DNA of 64,000 bases from Tetraselmis striata (Eukaryota > Chlorophyta > Chlorodendrophyceae > Chlorodendrales > Chlorodendraceae). The translations under genes and the position numbers were made by a program. Below, one piece after another: positions 1-11,316 of this stretch. Where the stretch lies: the NCBI GenBank assembly GCA_006384855.1, contig VCJN01002824.1, positions 1 to 64,000 on the forward strand, written 5' to 3'. A model generated the notes under the pieces. It saw nothing but the letters and a program-made list of their open reading frames with translations. It did no database searches and was not told the DNA's origin. The first letter of the stretch is position 1. Each line of letters starts with the position of its first letter.

Positions 1-3000
1 CCTCCACCGTGCAGCTCAAGCTGGGCATGCGAGTAGGGTGGACTGCAATGCACTGCTCGAGGCTCTCCGACTCGGTGGTGCAGATGGTCAGCAGCCTCAG
101 CACGGACGACGCCCCTGCGGAGCAGCATCCAAAAAGGGCAACGCAACACGGTGAGACACATGCCCTGATGGAGTGGAATACAAGACAAACACCTGTGCAT
201 ACTAATAAAACATAATCATCAGCAATAAATTCTAAATTTAAGCAGAGGCATCTCCTAGTTCAGCCATAATAAATGGTATTAGGAGAATAGGCCAACATGC
301 GGGAGAGTATATTTTAGCTCAGCCGACGAAAGGAGTGGATTGTACTTTCTCTGAACTTTGTACTTTCTCTTGACGTGTCTCTATGGAAGCAAACACCGCA
401 AGTGGATTGTGTTTGCAGGCAGGCAATGCAGCGGGAGGGGAGTCCAGGCCCACCTGCGAGGCTCATGTGCGAGGCCGCCTGGAGGCCGGCCACCTCCACG
501 GTGCTGGCCCGCGCGCGTCCATGGCAAACTCACTCCCGCTGCCCTGCAGCGCCGTACACTCCATGCGGACCTTCACGGCCAGCCGGTCGCTGGCGCCAGT
601 GGGGTTGTTCCACCTGAATGCAGATGTGGGTCTCAGCTTAGCCTCCAGAGGAAGACAGCAAAACATGGGATGGAGCTTCCCCTGTTGGGTAGCGCTATCC
701 CCCCTCCCCCCCCCCTCCACACCACACACACACACAAACACAAACAACTACACAAGCTGGCTGGCTGTAGAGGGTCGCAGGGTTGGTTTGCCGCAAAGCG
801 GCGCTGACTACCATATCCCCGTCGAGTGGCAGTGGGGGGAAGAACGGGTTAGGGGAGGCGGGGGGGGGGGGGGGGGGGCACCTGTCTGTCATGGTCAGCT
901 GAAACGGCGGGATGGGGGCGCCCAGTTGGAGCGCCATGCTGAGGGCGGCCTCCCCAGTAGCCTCGTCCAGCGCCTCCTCGAAGGGGTGACCCGGGCAGAC
1001 CGCCAGCGCGGCAGGCAGGCCGGGGCGCACGCTGAGCTCCAGCAGCGCGGGCGCCACGTCCGGCAGCTCCCCCGTGCCGCCCACCACCCGCAGCAGCACC
1101 ACCACGTCCGCGGCGCGCACGCGGCGGGCGGCCGGCCTGCACGCCACCCTGGCTGGGCTCCACCGAGCGCTGCGTGCTGCGCTGCCGTCCTGGTCAAAGA
1201 TGGACAACCCCGAAGCAGGGAGCTCTCCGGCCCCACCAGGCGCAGCCCCCGGATGGTCATGCCCCCGGACGGCAGCCGCTCCGCAACCTTCCCACTCCGT
1301 CATCACGTCTGGGATGGGCTTCATGTCCTGCCTGCGACCCATGCCGCCGCTCAATCGGGCTGCAAAGGCCCCAAGTGGCACAGGCAGGACGCAGGGGGGG
1401 AGAAAAAAACAGAAGGGGGGGGGGGGGGGGGGGGGCAAGAGCATACCCTTGGACGGCCATGAGACAGAGAGGTCCACACTGTGCTCATCGGTGAGCGGCA
1501 CCGTTGGTTGCCGGCGTCGTCCGTCAGCGTCAACGTCACGGGCGGCAGCGGCTCCCCCATGTGCAGCTCGTTCTGCATGGCAAACGCTCGCCCCTCCCCC
1601 TGCCGCCACCAGCGGCGCAGCTAGCCGGTGAGCGGTCGGGCGCCACCGCCATGTCCGTCGTACATACAGCGCCGCCTTCACGCGCCGCAGGCCGTACCTG
1701 AATTTGGACGCCAGTGGGCGGCCCTGGCGCCACCTCGAGTTGCACCGTGTGGCACAGCGCGACGCCGGAGGGGAGGTCGGGCGTGAGGCGGTACTCCAGC
1801 TCGTACGTGCCGGCGCGGGTCAGCGCCTGCTGGACCCTCTGGAAGACAAAGGCCTCCTTGTTGGGCTGCTTGTTGAACACCTCCAGCAGCTCCTCCCGGG
1901 CCGGCGGTGCTTCGGCGGCTCCCAAACTGTTCTGCGCCTTGCCCTTGCCCTTCTGCCTCTGCAGCACGTGCGCCCCCACGCAGCACCGTGTCAGCTGCAT
2001 AGGAAGGAGACGGGGGGGGGGGGGGGGGAGAGGCGGGGGGGGGGGGGGGGGGGGGGGGGCAAGGGACATTGCGCTCACAGGGTCAGGCCGCTGTCACCTT
2101 TCTTCAAGGGGGCGGCCTGCCTCCTCTGGCCGGTTCTCCTATCCATGTCGGCGTCAACCGGGTCTCTGGCAGGCTGGCCGCCGGCAGGAAATAGAGAGTC
2201 TGTTGACAGTGGGCGGCAGGACATGACGGCATCGGGTCAGTTTAAGAGGACAGCGTAAGAGGAAGAGGGGAGAGGGGGGGGGGGGGTGGGGTAATCAGAG
2301 CCGGAAAAGTACGGCAGTCCTTGCGTCGCAATTAACATTTATGCGTTCTATATATATAATCAACACTGTTGTTAGAACAGTGTAAGCGATACAATTGTGC
2401 ACACAAATATAATACAAATAGTAGGGGAGCAGCACCTGAGTCACCGCTAGCGAACGCCGCTGGCCTGCCATGTAGGCGGAGGTGATCCTGGCGCCAGCCT
2501 GGCTCAACACAGTGATGCTCGTCTCCGGGATGGTGTCGCCCGCAGCAAAGGGCACCGCCGCGGCGCCTTTGCCGGCCGACAGCCGCATCGGGTCGACGCA
2601 GAGCTTGGCCGGCAATCTTGGACAGCTCGCGCGCCGCAGTGCTCTTCGGCCTCCTCCTCCGTCAGCACCTCCTCGATGCGGCGTAGCTGGTGGCTGAAGG
2701 TGGCGTCCTGCACCCGGCAGGGCGCCAGCGACACATAGATACAAACAAGTCAAACAATGCGATGTCAACCGCCTGCGCAGCTCACATCATTGCCAGGAGG
2801 GACTGGTCCTGTAGGCGCGTAGTAGGGGTGGTGGCCTCGGGCAGCAGAGGCGCATTGACTCTTGCAGAGTGACCCCTCAGCATCGCTTCACACTCGGCGA
2901 TGGGTATTGGGCCCAATGCCAGGGCTTGAGGAAAAGGCAAAGGCTGCGCTTGAACGGCAAAAACAACCTTGTAACCCTATGCACAAACGGTCGGTGCACC

Positions 3001-3872
3001 GACTGGCATGTTCCGCGGCGGCTGGCGCGCCTCACCCCAGCCGCAGCACAGGGGCTTACCTTGCCGAAGACCTCCTCAGGCAGAGGCGCCACTTGCACCA
3101 GCCCATTGCTGTAGCAGCCCTCGCCGTGGGCAATCTGCCCGATGCGGAAGTGCACCACGCGGCCAATCACGATCGGCCGGGTGGCCAGCCGCACACGTTG
3201 CCCTGCCGAGCCGCGCCGCAGGAGCGCTGTCAGAAGCACCCAAGGGGGGTGCCGGAGCCTTTTACCCTGCCACATGTCAAAGCCAGGCAGGAGGGCAGGA
3301 CGCGTTGAGGCGAGCAGTGTGTCCCTCCTACCGAGCAGATGATGCGCGAGTTGTCCGTTATGTTGTGGAACAGGGTGACGTTCTCGCCGTAAGCCTTACG
3401 TGCAGCAGCCTGGGGGGTCGGCAGCCGGGAGAATCAGGAAGAGCGAAGAAAGGGAAGTGAGAGGGCAAAGTGGAAGCCTCCATGCAGATGTTGGCCTGTG
3501 TCGCCCAGGTGGGCGGCACGCCCTGCAGGGTCACCTGCTCCTGGCTGCTCGCCATGCTCTCGAAGCGGATGTTCTTGTCTAGGTTCTGGTGCGCTGTGGT
3601 GAGCCACTCCCGGAAGCGGCGCTCCAGGTTGCGGTCCATCGGGAGCGCGCCCGCCAGGAGATCCTACACAGTCGACGTCACCTGCTGCGTTAATGGCCAG
3701 CTGTGTTAATGACCACTACGCCGCAAGGGAATGGGTGGGGGTGTAGCAGCCCGCCTGCAGGTTGTCGCGAAAGTTGAGCTTGTTCCGGTCACCAGAAAGT
3801 TTGGCCCGAAGAACAGCGCGCCCCTGCGTGCGGAGCCAGGTCAAAGCAGCAGCTCCTAGTAATAGTCCAAGC

Positions 3873-3907
<35 letters not shown>

Positions 3908-6900
3908 CTTTGCAAACGAAGAAGAAAGTTATGTATATCAGCAGGGCCGCGCAGACAGCTGAGCCATCGACTCTGCCAGAATTCGCGGTATTGAGAGGAC
4001 TCAAGTGCGTGTCTCTGCAACCCTTCCCCGTAGCCCTCAAGTGGTGGCCTCACCGCAGACGTGAAAACACTTCGTCCGGCAAGATGTCCCGCGCCGCCGC
4101 GCTCCTCTTTGCGCGCGTCGCCTCGATGAAGGGCAGGCTCTCGATGCGGGTCGCCGGGATCAGCCGCCCTGCCAGAAGGTGGATAGTAACGGGTCCGACC
4201 CTTCTCCTGGCGGCGCCGTCCTCTGGTTTGTATTGGAGAAGAGGGGGCGTCGGGTGGGGGGGGGGGTGGGGGGGGGGGTCAGGAAGGGCGTGTCGTCTAG
4301 CATGGTCAGGCAGGTGGGAAGCAGCAGGCAACGCTTGTGTACCGTCGGCGCCTTCATCGCCATCAACACATTCTGCCGGGAGCAGCGGCGCAGCCTGCGA
4401 ACACTGCGCCTTCCCCTGCCGCGGCAAGGGGACAGTATGAACAAAGGTCAGACAAAGCAGGGGACCCGGAGCGGGGGGCAGGACGGGTGGCGGACGGGCA
4501 GCGGCAACGGGCATGCTGGCCACCGCGCACCTGCGTGAGTGGCGCGCCATCCGGGGACCTCTGCTGCTGCGTCAGCGTGAACACGTCGGCCGACTTCTTC
4601 ACCAGTGACTTGTCCGCCGGCAGAGACTCCGCGCCGTTCTCGTAAGGGAAATAGTACAGCACGCCATCCACCACGCCTGCGACGCACATGCCCAGCCGCT
4701 ACTCAGCAAAATGCTGCACCCCCAGTCAGCGGCCTCAGCAGCCACAGAGCGATGAGTGCGGGTGGGTGTGGGCGTGCGGGCAACGGAGGGTGCTGGACGC
4801 ACCCTTGTCGGGCACATGAAGCGAAAACTTGAACTCGGCCTTCTTTTTGCGTAGGTACAGCGACTCCATGTCTGTGTCGACCTGGCGGGCCAATAGGAGC
4901 GCCCCCAGGGTGGTTGGGTGTGCACAGTTAGCACAGGGGAGGGCAGCTGGTTGTGCGGTAAAGTCGCGGGGTGGGGGAACACCACACCTCTTTGAGGTCC
5001 TGTGTCCACAGCACGGTCTCCAGGTCGCGTGAGTAGTGCACGTACTGCAGCGTGATGTGCGGCAGCAGCTGCCCACCTGGCAGTGCCCGAGACTGTGGCA
5101 CGGGGCGTGGCAGTTAGCGGTGGCAGTTAGTGATTGGCGTGAGGGACCCCCCTTTCCCCCCTCCCCAACAACAACAAATAAAAAAACAACTATAATGCAA
5201 ACTACGGGTACTTGTACGCGATCAATCTCTGTTGAATCATTGTCAGAAGAAAAACAAATCAATACGCCTACTGGCAGTTGAAGGCAGGTCTTTCCCGTAC
5301 GCTTGTTTCAAAATGGGCAAGCATTGTTGTGGTGGTAGTGATGGTGGCGGTGCGAGGAGAGCCGACCTGCTGCGAGGCGCCGCTGGGGGACAGGTTGCCG
5401 GTGGAGCCGTGCAGGTAGTAGTGGTACAGGTGGGCCAGCTCGTCGCAGAGGCGCGCCCCATGGTCGCTGTCTGCGATCATTTCTGTGATGCTGTCCTTCA
5501 GCATGCCAACCGTCACCCTGGGCAGCACAGCGGGAGTGGGGGGGGGGGGGGGGGATGCTCAGCCACGTGCTGGCACAGGAGCTCCATTCATGGCGCAGGT
5601 TGCACAATAGCCCGGGGGGGGGAGTCATGGGGGGAGGGCCATACCTGGTGAAGCTGGAAGGGCCCTCCCCTCCAATTGCACCCATTTTGCGGAGGCTGGG
5701 CACCGCCTGCTCCAGCTCCGACAGGCTCGAGGCGTCCCCCGGGTTGCGATGCACCAGGTCCTCCTCATACACAGGCTGCATGCACCCGCGTGACAGCAGC
5801 GCGCTCAGCCTGACAGCCTTTGGGGTCCACCTGCCTCTCCCAAGGGGTTGGGTATATATTATGCCCGGAGGGGAGGATGGGGGAGGGGGGAGGGAGGGGG
5901 GGCACCTGGCCATCGCGGGTAGCGCTGCTCCAGGTTATCAGCCCGAAGGCAGAGCTCGTGCACAAAGCAGCTGTCTGCCGACTTGGTCTGCACCTTCACA
6001 AAGCGACCCATGAAGAAGGACGCATTCTTGGAGCCCACCTGCGCACCGCCGTGCGAGCTGCTGGTTAGGCGCCTGCGCTGGGCGCGGAGCACCCCGATTT
6101 CGGCTGGCACGGCTGCCCAAATATGAGAAGCGGTGTGGTGGATTCTGCACCGACTGTTTCATGGATATCAACCGCAACAGTGTCGGCGCGAAGCATCTTG
6201 AGTATGATGGTGGCGAGTGCATAAAGCACATCCGCCATGCCCTCTGACAACTCGGGATGATTACTGACGAACAAATAGACAGGGGGAGGGGCCGGGGGAG
6301 TTGAGGGGATAGATGGGATGTTTCGGCGTCACCCCAAAGTATGACAGCTCGCCGCTGACGTAGCGCTCCGCAGGCGGCGGCTCGCGCTGCGTGCCCCTGC
6401 CCACCGCCTGCGAGGGTGTGATATCCACAGTGGCCGCCGCCTGGCGGTCCGCCACCGCCAGGTTCATGACGGCCCACTGGCCGAGCTCCGCCGCGGTCAT
6501 GCCGCGCCCGTTGTCCCACACGCTAATGAAGGCGCCTCCGCGGGCTGCCCACCAGGAAGGTCACCTCCACATCGCGCTGCACCCCCCGGCAAGTGGTTCT
6601 GCGCGTCGCCTGCAGCGAGTGTCCACCAGCTCCGCAGATCGCGTACGGCCAGCGGGTGCTGACCCTGGGCAGGCAGGGACAGGGCGTGTGGGGGAGGACA
6701 GCCTGAGCACCACGAGTTCCCTTGCAGGCGCTGGATGCTTGCTGCGTAGGTGGTCATAACACCCCCATGAGATTGCAGCATTCCTTCCTCTTTTCTGCCC
6801 CCTGTGTGTTTTCCTTTCTGCCCCCTGTGCTTCTTCTTTTCTGCCCCCTGCGTTGATGGGGGATGGCGCGGCGTTCGTAGGCGCCTAACGTATGCACATG

Positions 6901-7512
6901 CTCCGTGAGGGCGAGGTCCCCTCTTGGCTGCCTAGCTGGGCATCGCACCTTGTCCGCAAAGTACTCATAGTCACCCGCGTGCGTTAGCGTCTTTGGTGCG
7001 GCACAAAGTTTTATGCGCTCCTGCGCGCAAGCCAGCCAGCCAGGCAGACATTTAGCAAGCAATCAGTGAGTGAGCTGCCAGGTCGTGGCCGCCCCGCCTG
7101 CTCCGCATGGGCCGCCACCGCACCTTGACAGAGCCGTCCAGCAGCGTCTGGTCCGCAGAAGACACCACGAACAGCAGCTCCCCCTCTGTGAGCGTGGCTA
7201 GCTCAGAGTCGCAGGTGATGGTCGCCGAGGAAGTGGCGAAGCTGAAGGCCTGTCAATGCGAGGGGGAAGGGGGGGGGGGGGGGGGGCTAAGGTCTGGGTT
7301 CCCCGTACCAGGCAGACAATAGCCTGCGGCCGCCAGCCGCTGATACGAAATGACGACAGAGTTCTGGACCCCTTGACGAAGAGCATGGCTGGGCGCACCT
7401 CGGCGTCCAGAAGCGGCGCAAAAGCCTCCCTGGCGGCTGTGCGCAGCTGCTCCACGCTCTCCCCGCGCACGCGGCGCTCCTGCCCCCGACACTGCAGTCG
7501 AGCCTCCACCAT
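1..7512 (-). CDS. GMI1/SMCHD1-like GHKL ATPase, 3' end outside window, frame-broken
   Basis: Spliced gene whose conceptual protein follows the order of SMCHD1 and its plant relative GMI1 (chromatin or recombination ATPases with an SMC-type hinge): an N-terminal ubiquitin-like stretch, a GHKL ATPase, then a long row of beta-rich repeats. Exons that splice cleanly are 7399-7512 (ATG at 7512), 7124-7249, 6949-7020 (ERIKLCAAPKTLTHAGDYEY), 6333-6664 and 5906-6038 (GSKNASFFMGRF, HELCLRADNLEQRY). The ATPase G1 box is DNGRGM near 6500 and the YFG/GSKNA segment is the lid region. Further family-like segments are LCDELAHLYHYYLHG (about 5430), RLIPATRIESLPF (about 4160), WLTTAHQNLDKNIRFES (about 3590), RIEEVLTEEEAEEH (about 2670) and GTYELEYRLTPDLPSG (about 1790). 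The hinge would lie beyond position 1. Exon 6333-6664 contains several frame breaks and there is another near 2620, so the copy is either damaged or misassembled. Family call firm; exact exons in the 3' half approximate. Confidence 0.8.
2035..2059. repeat. Poly-G tract, 25 bases, intronic
   Basis: Uninterrupted G run within an intron of the GMI1/SMCHD1-like gene, next to a second G run at about 2012-2028. In the transcript (minus strand) it is poly-C. Confidence 0.9.
3875..3905. repeat. (GT)n microsatellite
   Basis: About 15 GT dinucleotides inside an intron of the GMI1/SMCHD1-like gene. Confidence 0.95.
6550..6664 (-). other. Frame-break cluster in the ATPase N-box exon
   Basis: The acceptor at 6665-6666 opens GQHPL in frame 1. 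The expected continuation YAI, AELVD, SLQATRR and RGGAFISVWDNG is all present, but in successive frames. One extra base lies near 6649, one extra T near 6637, one missing base in the GACAC of the VDNS motif near 6624, and another shift near 6557. Each peptide piece is conserved, so the breaks are indels rather than divergence. The metal-binding Asn of the N-box is lost as written. Confidence 0.7.
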
Positions 7513-8542
7513 CCTGTCGCCGCCCCGAGCACAACCGCCGAGGCGCCTGCCGGCCTACCTGGGACCGCCAAGATTCACGAACGCGCTGTATTCAGAGCTT
7601 CCTGGCGTCGACCACGGCAGCCAACCTCACGTCTCTTCGTGACCCCTCCCCCTCCCGCCGGGCTCCCCTCTCTGGCCAGTAGCAAGGCCCACGCCCCCGC
7701 CCCGCTCTCTCTCGGCCGCACCGTCACACTTGCCGCCCCCCAGGCCGAAGCGCCACCGCAGCTTCCCCTCACTGCTCCACGTGGCCCTCTCCTGAGTCCG
7801 CTGCTTGCCGGTTGCGCCTTGACGCCGTGTTGCTGCCGCGATGTCTCGGGTCGGGCAGTGCGCTGTGCCCAGCTATTTTTGTGGCCGTGATGTGCATGAA
7901 GGTGGCGCGGAGCAGTACTGTAATGGGTAATGATGGCTACCGGACCAGTAATGACCAGCCTACGGGGCATTTTACTGTATTCGGTACTGGTACGATCTTT
8001 GATGGGTACGCGGGCGCGGTCGGTCCTGGCAGCAGTATAATGTACCAAGACGACTACTGTACGAGCATTATATGGATTTACTGAGTATAGTATCTCCATA
8101 TTTCGTTTTATTGCCGTGGTAATACGTCTGGAATATATTGTATCAGGAAATGTTTTGTGTAGTATGGGCGCTGCGGGGCGGTCACATCAGCGTACCTGTA
8201 GCGCTATGATGCCGCGATGTCTGTCAGATGCGTTGGCTCGATTTTTCAAAAATTCAAATTCATATATCCATCACTAACAGCGACTACAGGGACTAAACTA
8301 CGGGTTTCTACATGGCCGTTAACTCGCGTACCAGTACGACTAAAGCGCCTTTGTACCTACACGAGGACTGTACTATCTGCTGTACTAAGCTGTACTAAGC
8401 TGCTGTACTATCGCGCATGTTGGTCATGGTCGCATGATATTAAATAATGTGTATCCAGCATATATATCATCACTACTGCTAATGCTACGGACATAATCCT
8501 GCATGTACATATAAATATACATTGGGATATATATGGTATATA

Positions 8543-8712
8543 TTGTGTTTATTTATGTAAATACACGGAAATGTAATACGTAATGTGTATATACACACGT
8601 ATTACGTATTACATGCATGTACCTTATACATCCTTATACATATACATTATATAGGTTGTGTTTCATTATGTATATAAGAAAATGTAATACATAATGTGTA
8701 TATACACACGTA
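8543..8712. repeat. Duplicated AT-rich palindrome
   Basis: Two copies of a roughly 58-bp segment (8543-8601 and 8656-8712, offset about 113 bp) share GTAATACGTAATGTGTATAT and flanks with a few substitutions. The first copy is itself a near-perfect palindrome centred near 8591 (TACGTAAT ... ATTACGTA). Confidence 0.75.
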
Positions 8713-9419
8713 AGTATACTATAACTGCTCGTACTCCTAAATGTTTATTACATATTTTATACACACAACTTAGTCGTCGAAATAGGCTCTGTGGTATAGT
8801 CATAAGTAGGTTGTACTACCATATATGTAGCTACTACCATTAGTTAGATACAGATACAATGAGTATGCAAGGAATCCAGAAGCGGCAGTTGTCATCAATA
8901 TGTGTAGTTACAGGGAAATAGTAATTTACCCATAGTAAGCTGATTCATTTGACAGCCACTGCCCTCTGCTATTCAGGTAAGCAGCAAACAGCTTAAAAAG
9001 ATTGGCAGACTCATCTATATTCTCGCATGCATAGATAATAGGCCATCATTACAAATATTCACCCCAATATATATTCATGCATACCCTACCCATGTGTCCC
9101 ACATCTGTGTATGATAGTACTGATAGCACGGTTACTGTTGTAGTGCAGTGCCCTGATGCTGTCGTAATGATTCGGAAGCCTTGTATGGCACACTGCCGCT
9201 GCAGCTGCTGCTGCTGCTGATGGTGATGATGACAGTGATGATGTTGTCGCTCTAGCTAGGACAACAAACAGTTGCTTTGGATGGCAACGATGAGATCAAG
9301 GAGAAGGGACGTACATTCCAACAGTGACTGCCGGACTGAAAAGCTGGCAGCTGATGTTTTGTAGGATGCAAGCGCCGGCCCATGGTGGTGCCGCTGATGG
9401 ATGGGTGACAGCAGATATT

Positions 9420-9424
9420 TTACA
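9420..9424 (-). promoter_or_regulatory. TGTAA polyadenylation signal of SKP1-like gene
   Basis: TGTAA on the minus strand about 70 nt past the stop of the SKP1-like gene, matching the usual chlorophyte poly(A) motif and its distance. Inferred from motif and position only. Confidence 0.5.
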
Positions 9425-9494
9425 TGATAGGTATAGCGGCCAGGAAACATGCAGATGGCAGGGACCGCGCTGAGATGAACTGCCGGAAAGCCCT

Positions 9495-10395
9495 CTAGGA
9501 GAAATACCGCTGGTTCTCACGCCTAATGGCATCCTCCTCGCCAGGCTCAAAGTCGTTGGGGATGCCAAAGTGCGCTCGGATCTCCGCTGGCGCCTTGCCC
9601 CGCATTGCATCGCCCACAGCCCGGAAGCACAGCGTCATCAGGGGCTCCGCATGCAGGAAATTGGCAGCCAGCAGCAGGTCGTGAAGATCGTCCGCATTAA
9701 GCGGGGCCAGATAGGCGGCCTCCCATGCGGCACGTTCTTTGGCTGCGGCCGCTGCCGCCGCCGCACCGCTGCCATCTGCGCCACGCGCAGCCGCCTCGTG
9801 CGCGCCCCACTGCCGGCAGAACTCGGCAACACGGCCCAGCTCCCGCCCGTGCACGCTCGGCAGCGGCACCGCCTGCCTTGGCGAGCAACACATCGCGTAT
9901 CTCAGGCACACCCTGGGTGCCATGTCAACGGTAAAGCCTCCCATGCATGCGGTCCATGCCCACCGACACGGCTTTTAGGGTTTTAAGTTTTAGGGCTTAA
10001 GTTTAGAGTTTTAGGGTGCCCCCCCAACCCTCCGTGTCTGCCTGCCCGGGGGCTCCCACCAAAGAGTCACCCCAGGCAGAGCTAGCTCCCTGCGTGCAGC
10101 TCGCTGCGCCTGACCCGCAGCTGCTGTGCCGGAGGTCCAGGCCGAGATTGAGGTGGATGCCTGGACAGGTATGGAGGGGGCGGCGGCGGCGGGGGCCTGG
10201 GTGGGCGGGCGGCGGGGGCCTGGGGGGGGGGCAGGTTCCGCGGCGCACCTCCTCGGCGCCGCACTCCCCTATCAGCCCCTCAAGTACGGGCGACAGCCTC
10301 GTCAGCGCCTCCCGATTCACTTCATGCGTCACGCCGTCGGCGCTGCGCAACCGCACGATGTCACTCCCGAGCGAGGGCTGCGACGGGGCCGCCAT
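9495..10395 (-). CDS. SKP1: SKP1-like SCF ubiquitin-ligase adaptor
   Basis: Two exons, 10249-10395 and 9495-9872 on the minus strand, give 174 residues; the family is usually about 160. SKP1 bridges F-box proteins to cullin-1 in SCF E3 ligases. The N-terminal BTB/POZ-like part reads DIVRLRSADGVTHEVNREAL, then VPLPSVHGRELGRVAEFC. The C-terminal F-box-binding part reads LLLAANFLHAEPLMTLC and IRAHFGIPNDFEPGEEDAIR, ending RRENQRYFS where typical members end RRENQWAFE. Exon 1 ends GAG|GTGCGC in phase 0 and exon 2 starts after GGCAG in phase 0, so the frame is preserved. An Ala-rich insertion (GADGSGAAAAAAAAKERAAW) precedes the WEAAYL segment. It is divergent for a core SKP1 and may be one of several paralogues. 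Confidence 0.9.
9971..10017. repeat. Degenerate telomere-type motifs (TTTTAGGG)
   Basis: The SKP1 intron holds TTTTAGGG three times with diverged spacers, all in one orientation. TTTTAGGG is the telomere repeat of Chlamydomonas-type algae. The stretch is short and degenerate, consistent with an interstitial relic or chance. Confidence 0.5.
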
Positions 10396-11056
10396 GCTGC
10401 AGGGTTCCGTCGCCCAATGCCAGACTAAACACGCACGCTCGAGCAGGCCGAAGCCTGCTGCTGCTCCGCGACAGACTTGCCGATGACGACAGCTAGCCCG
10501 ACGGCGCTGCTAGCGTAGAGCGCGAAAGCGCTGTCGTCAAGTGGCCAAGCTAGCAACAACTCAGCAAGCGTGCAAGCAACAACAGCGCAGGAATTCACAG
10601 TCGCTTCCGGTACGACAATGGTGTGACCTTGGAGTTGGCCGTCGCGTCATCCCGATGAAGCACTCTTGCGGTTCTATTCCATATCGCCTCAGCAGCACGC
10701 ATTAGCGCGGAGCGCCGCGCAGTATCCTACCACGACGGTACGAGTAGCGACTAATTGGAATCTACCAGCTATTGCATAGCGACGATATCCTTGCCCGTAC
10801 CGCGTACTTCTATTATTATTTCAGCAGGGATCAGGTCAGGATATTATATAGTCGCTAGCGAATGCAGCGCGAGTTTAATTAATGAAGGATAGTAATAAAA
10901 TCGTGAAGCACAAGTACCTGTACCCTGTACCCGGTTTACCCAAGGAGGCACGATTTGCCAAAGAATGTCAGCTCGCTTACATTGGAGGCTAAGACGAGAA
11001 CCACAGGCTTGGCCTGGGTGTCTCCTAGCGCAGAAAGATGGCTGTGGGTGGGTGGG
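10396..11056. other. Intergenic; upstream region of SKP1-like gene
   Basis: No supported coding region. It contains the first copy (10937-10962) of a 26-bp direct repeat (TTTACCCAAGGAGGCACGAT followed by TTGCCA) whose second copy (11234-11259) starts directly after the left terminal repeat of the next element. Confidence 0.55.
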
Positions 11057-11233
11057 TGCGCGAGCCGGTTGAGGCGAGCGCAAAGCAGAGAGTGCCGGTG
11101 CCCGAGGGCGGATCCCTCAGGTCGTGGTGCTGGTGCGGGCCGGCAGGCCCCAGTCCGTGCGCCGACCGCGGGGATCGTGCGCAGTACAACATTGCTAAGT
11201 ACTGTAAACCTCTAGATGACTACATCTGACCAT
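11057..11233. repeat. Terminal direct repeat, left copy
   Basis: Matches 12615-12791 essentially base for base at offset 1558. Shared landmarks are GAGGGCGGATCCCTCAGG and GTAAACCTCTAGATGACTAC. Confidence 0.9.
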
Positions 11234-11316
11234 TTACCCAAGGAGGCACGATTTGCCAGAGAAGAAAGCCAAAGGCTTGCACAGGTAGCGAAGTGTAGCG
11301 GCCGGACGGGGACGAG

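Larger units (their letters stand above)
7513..9494. other. Intergenic, AT-rich
   Basis: No convincing coding region. 7513-8100 is GC-rich and would hold the promoter and 5' leader of the minus-strand ATPase gene. 8100-9250 is AT-rich with many TA-rich words and the duplicated palindrome at 8543-8712. A CTG/GAT-rich microsatellite stretch lies at about 9195-9245. The 3' end of the SKP1-like gene lies at the right. Confidence 0.6.
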
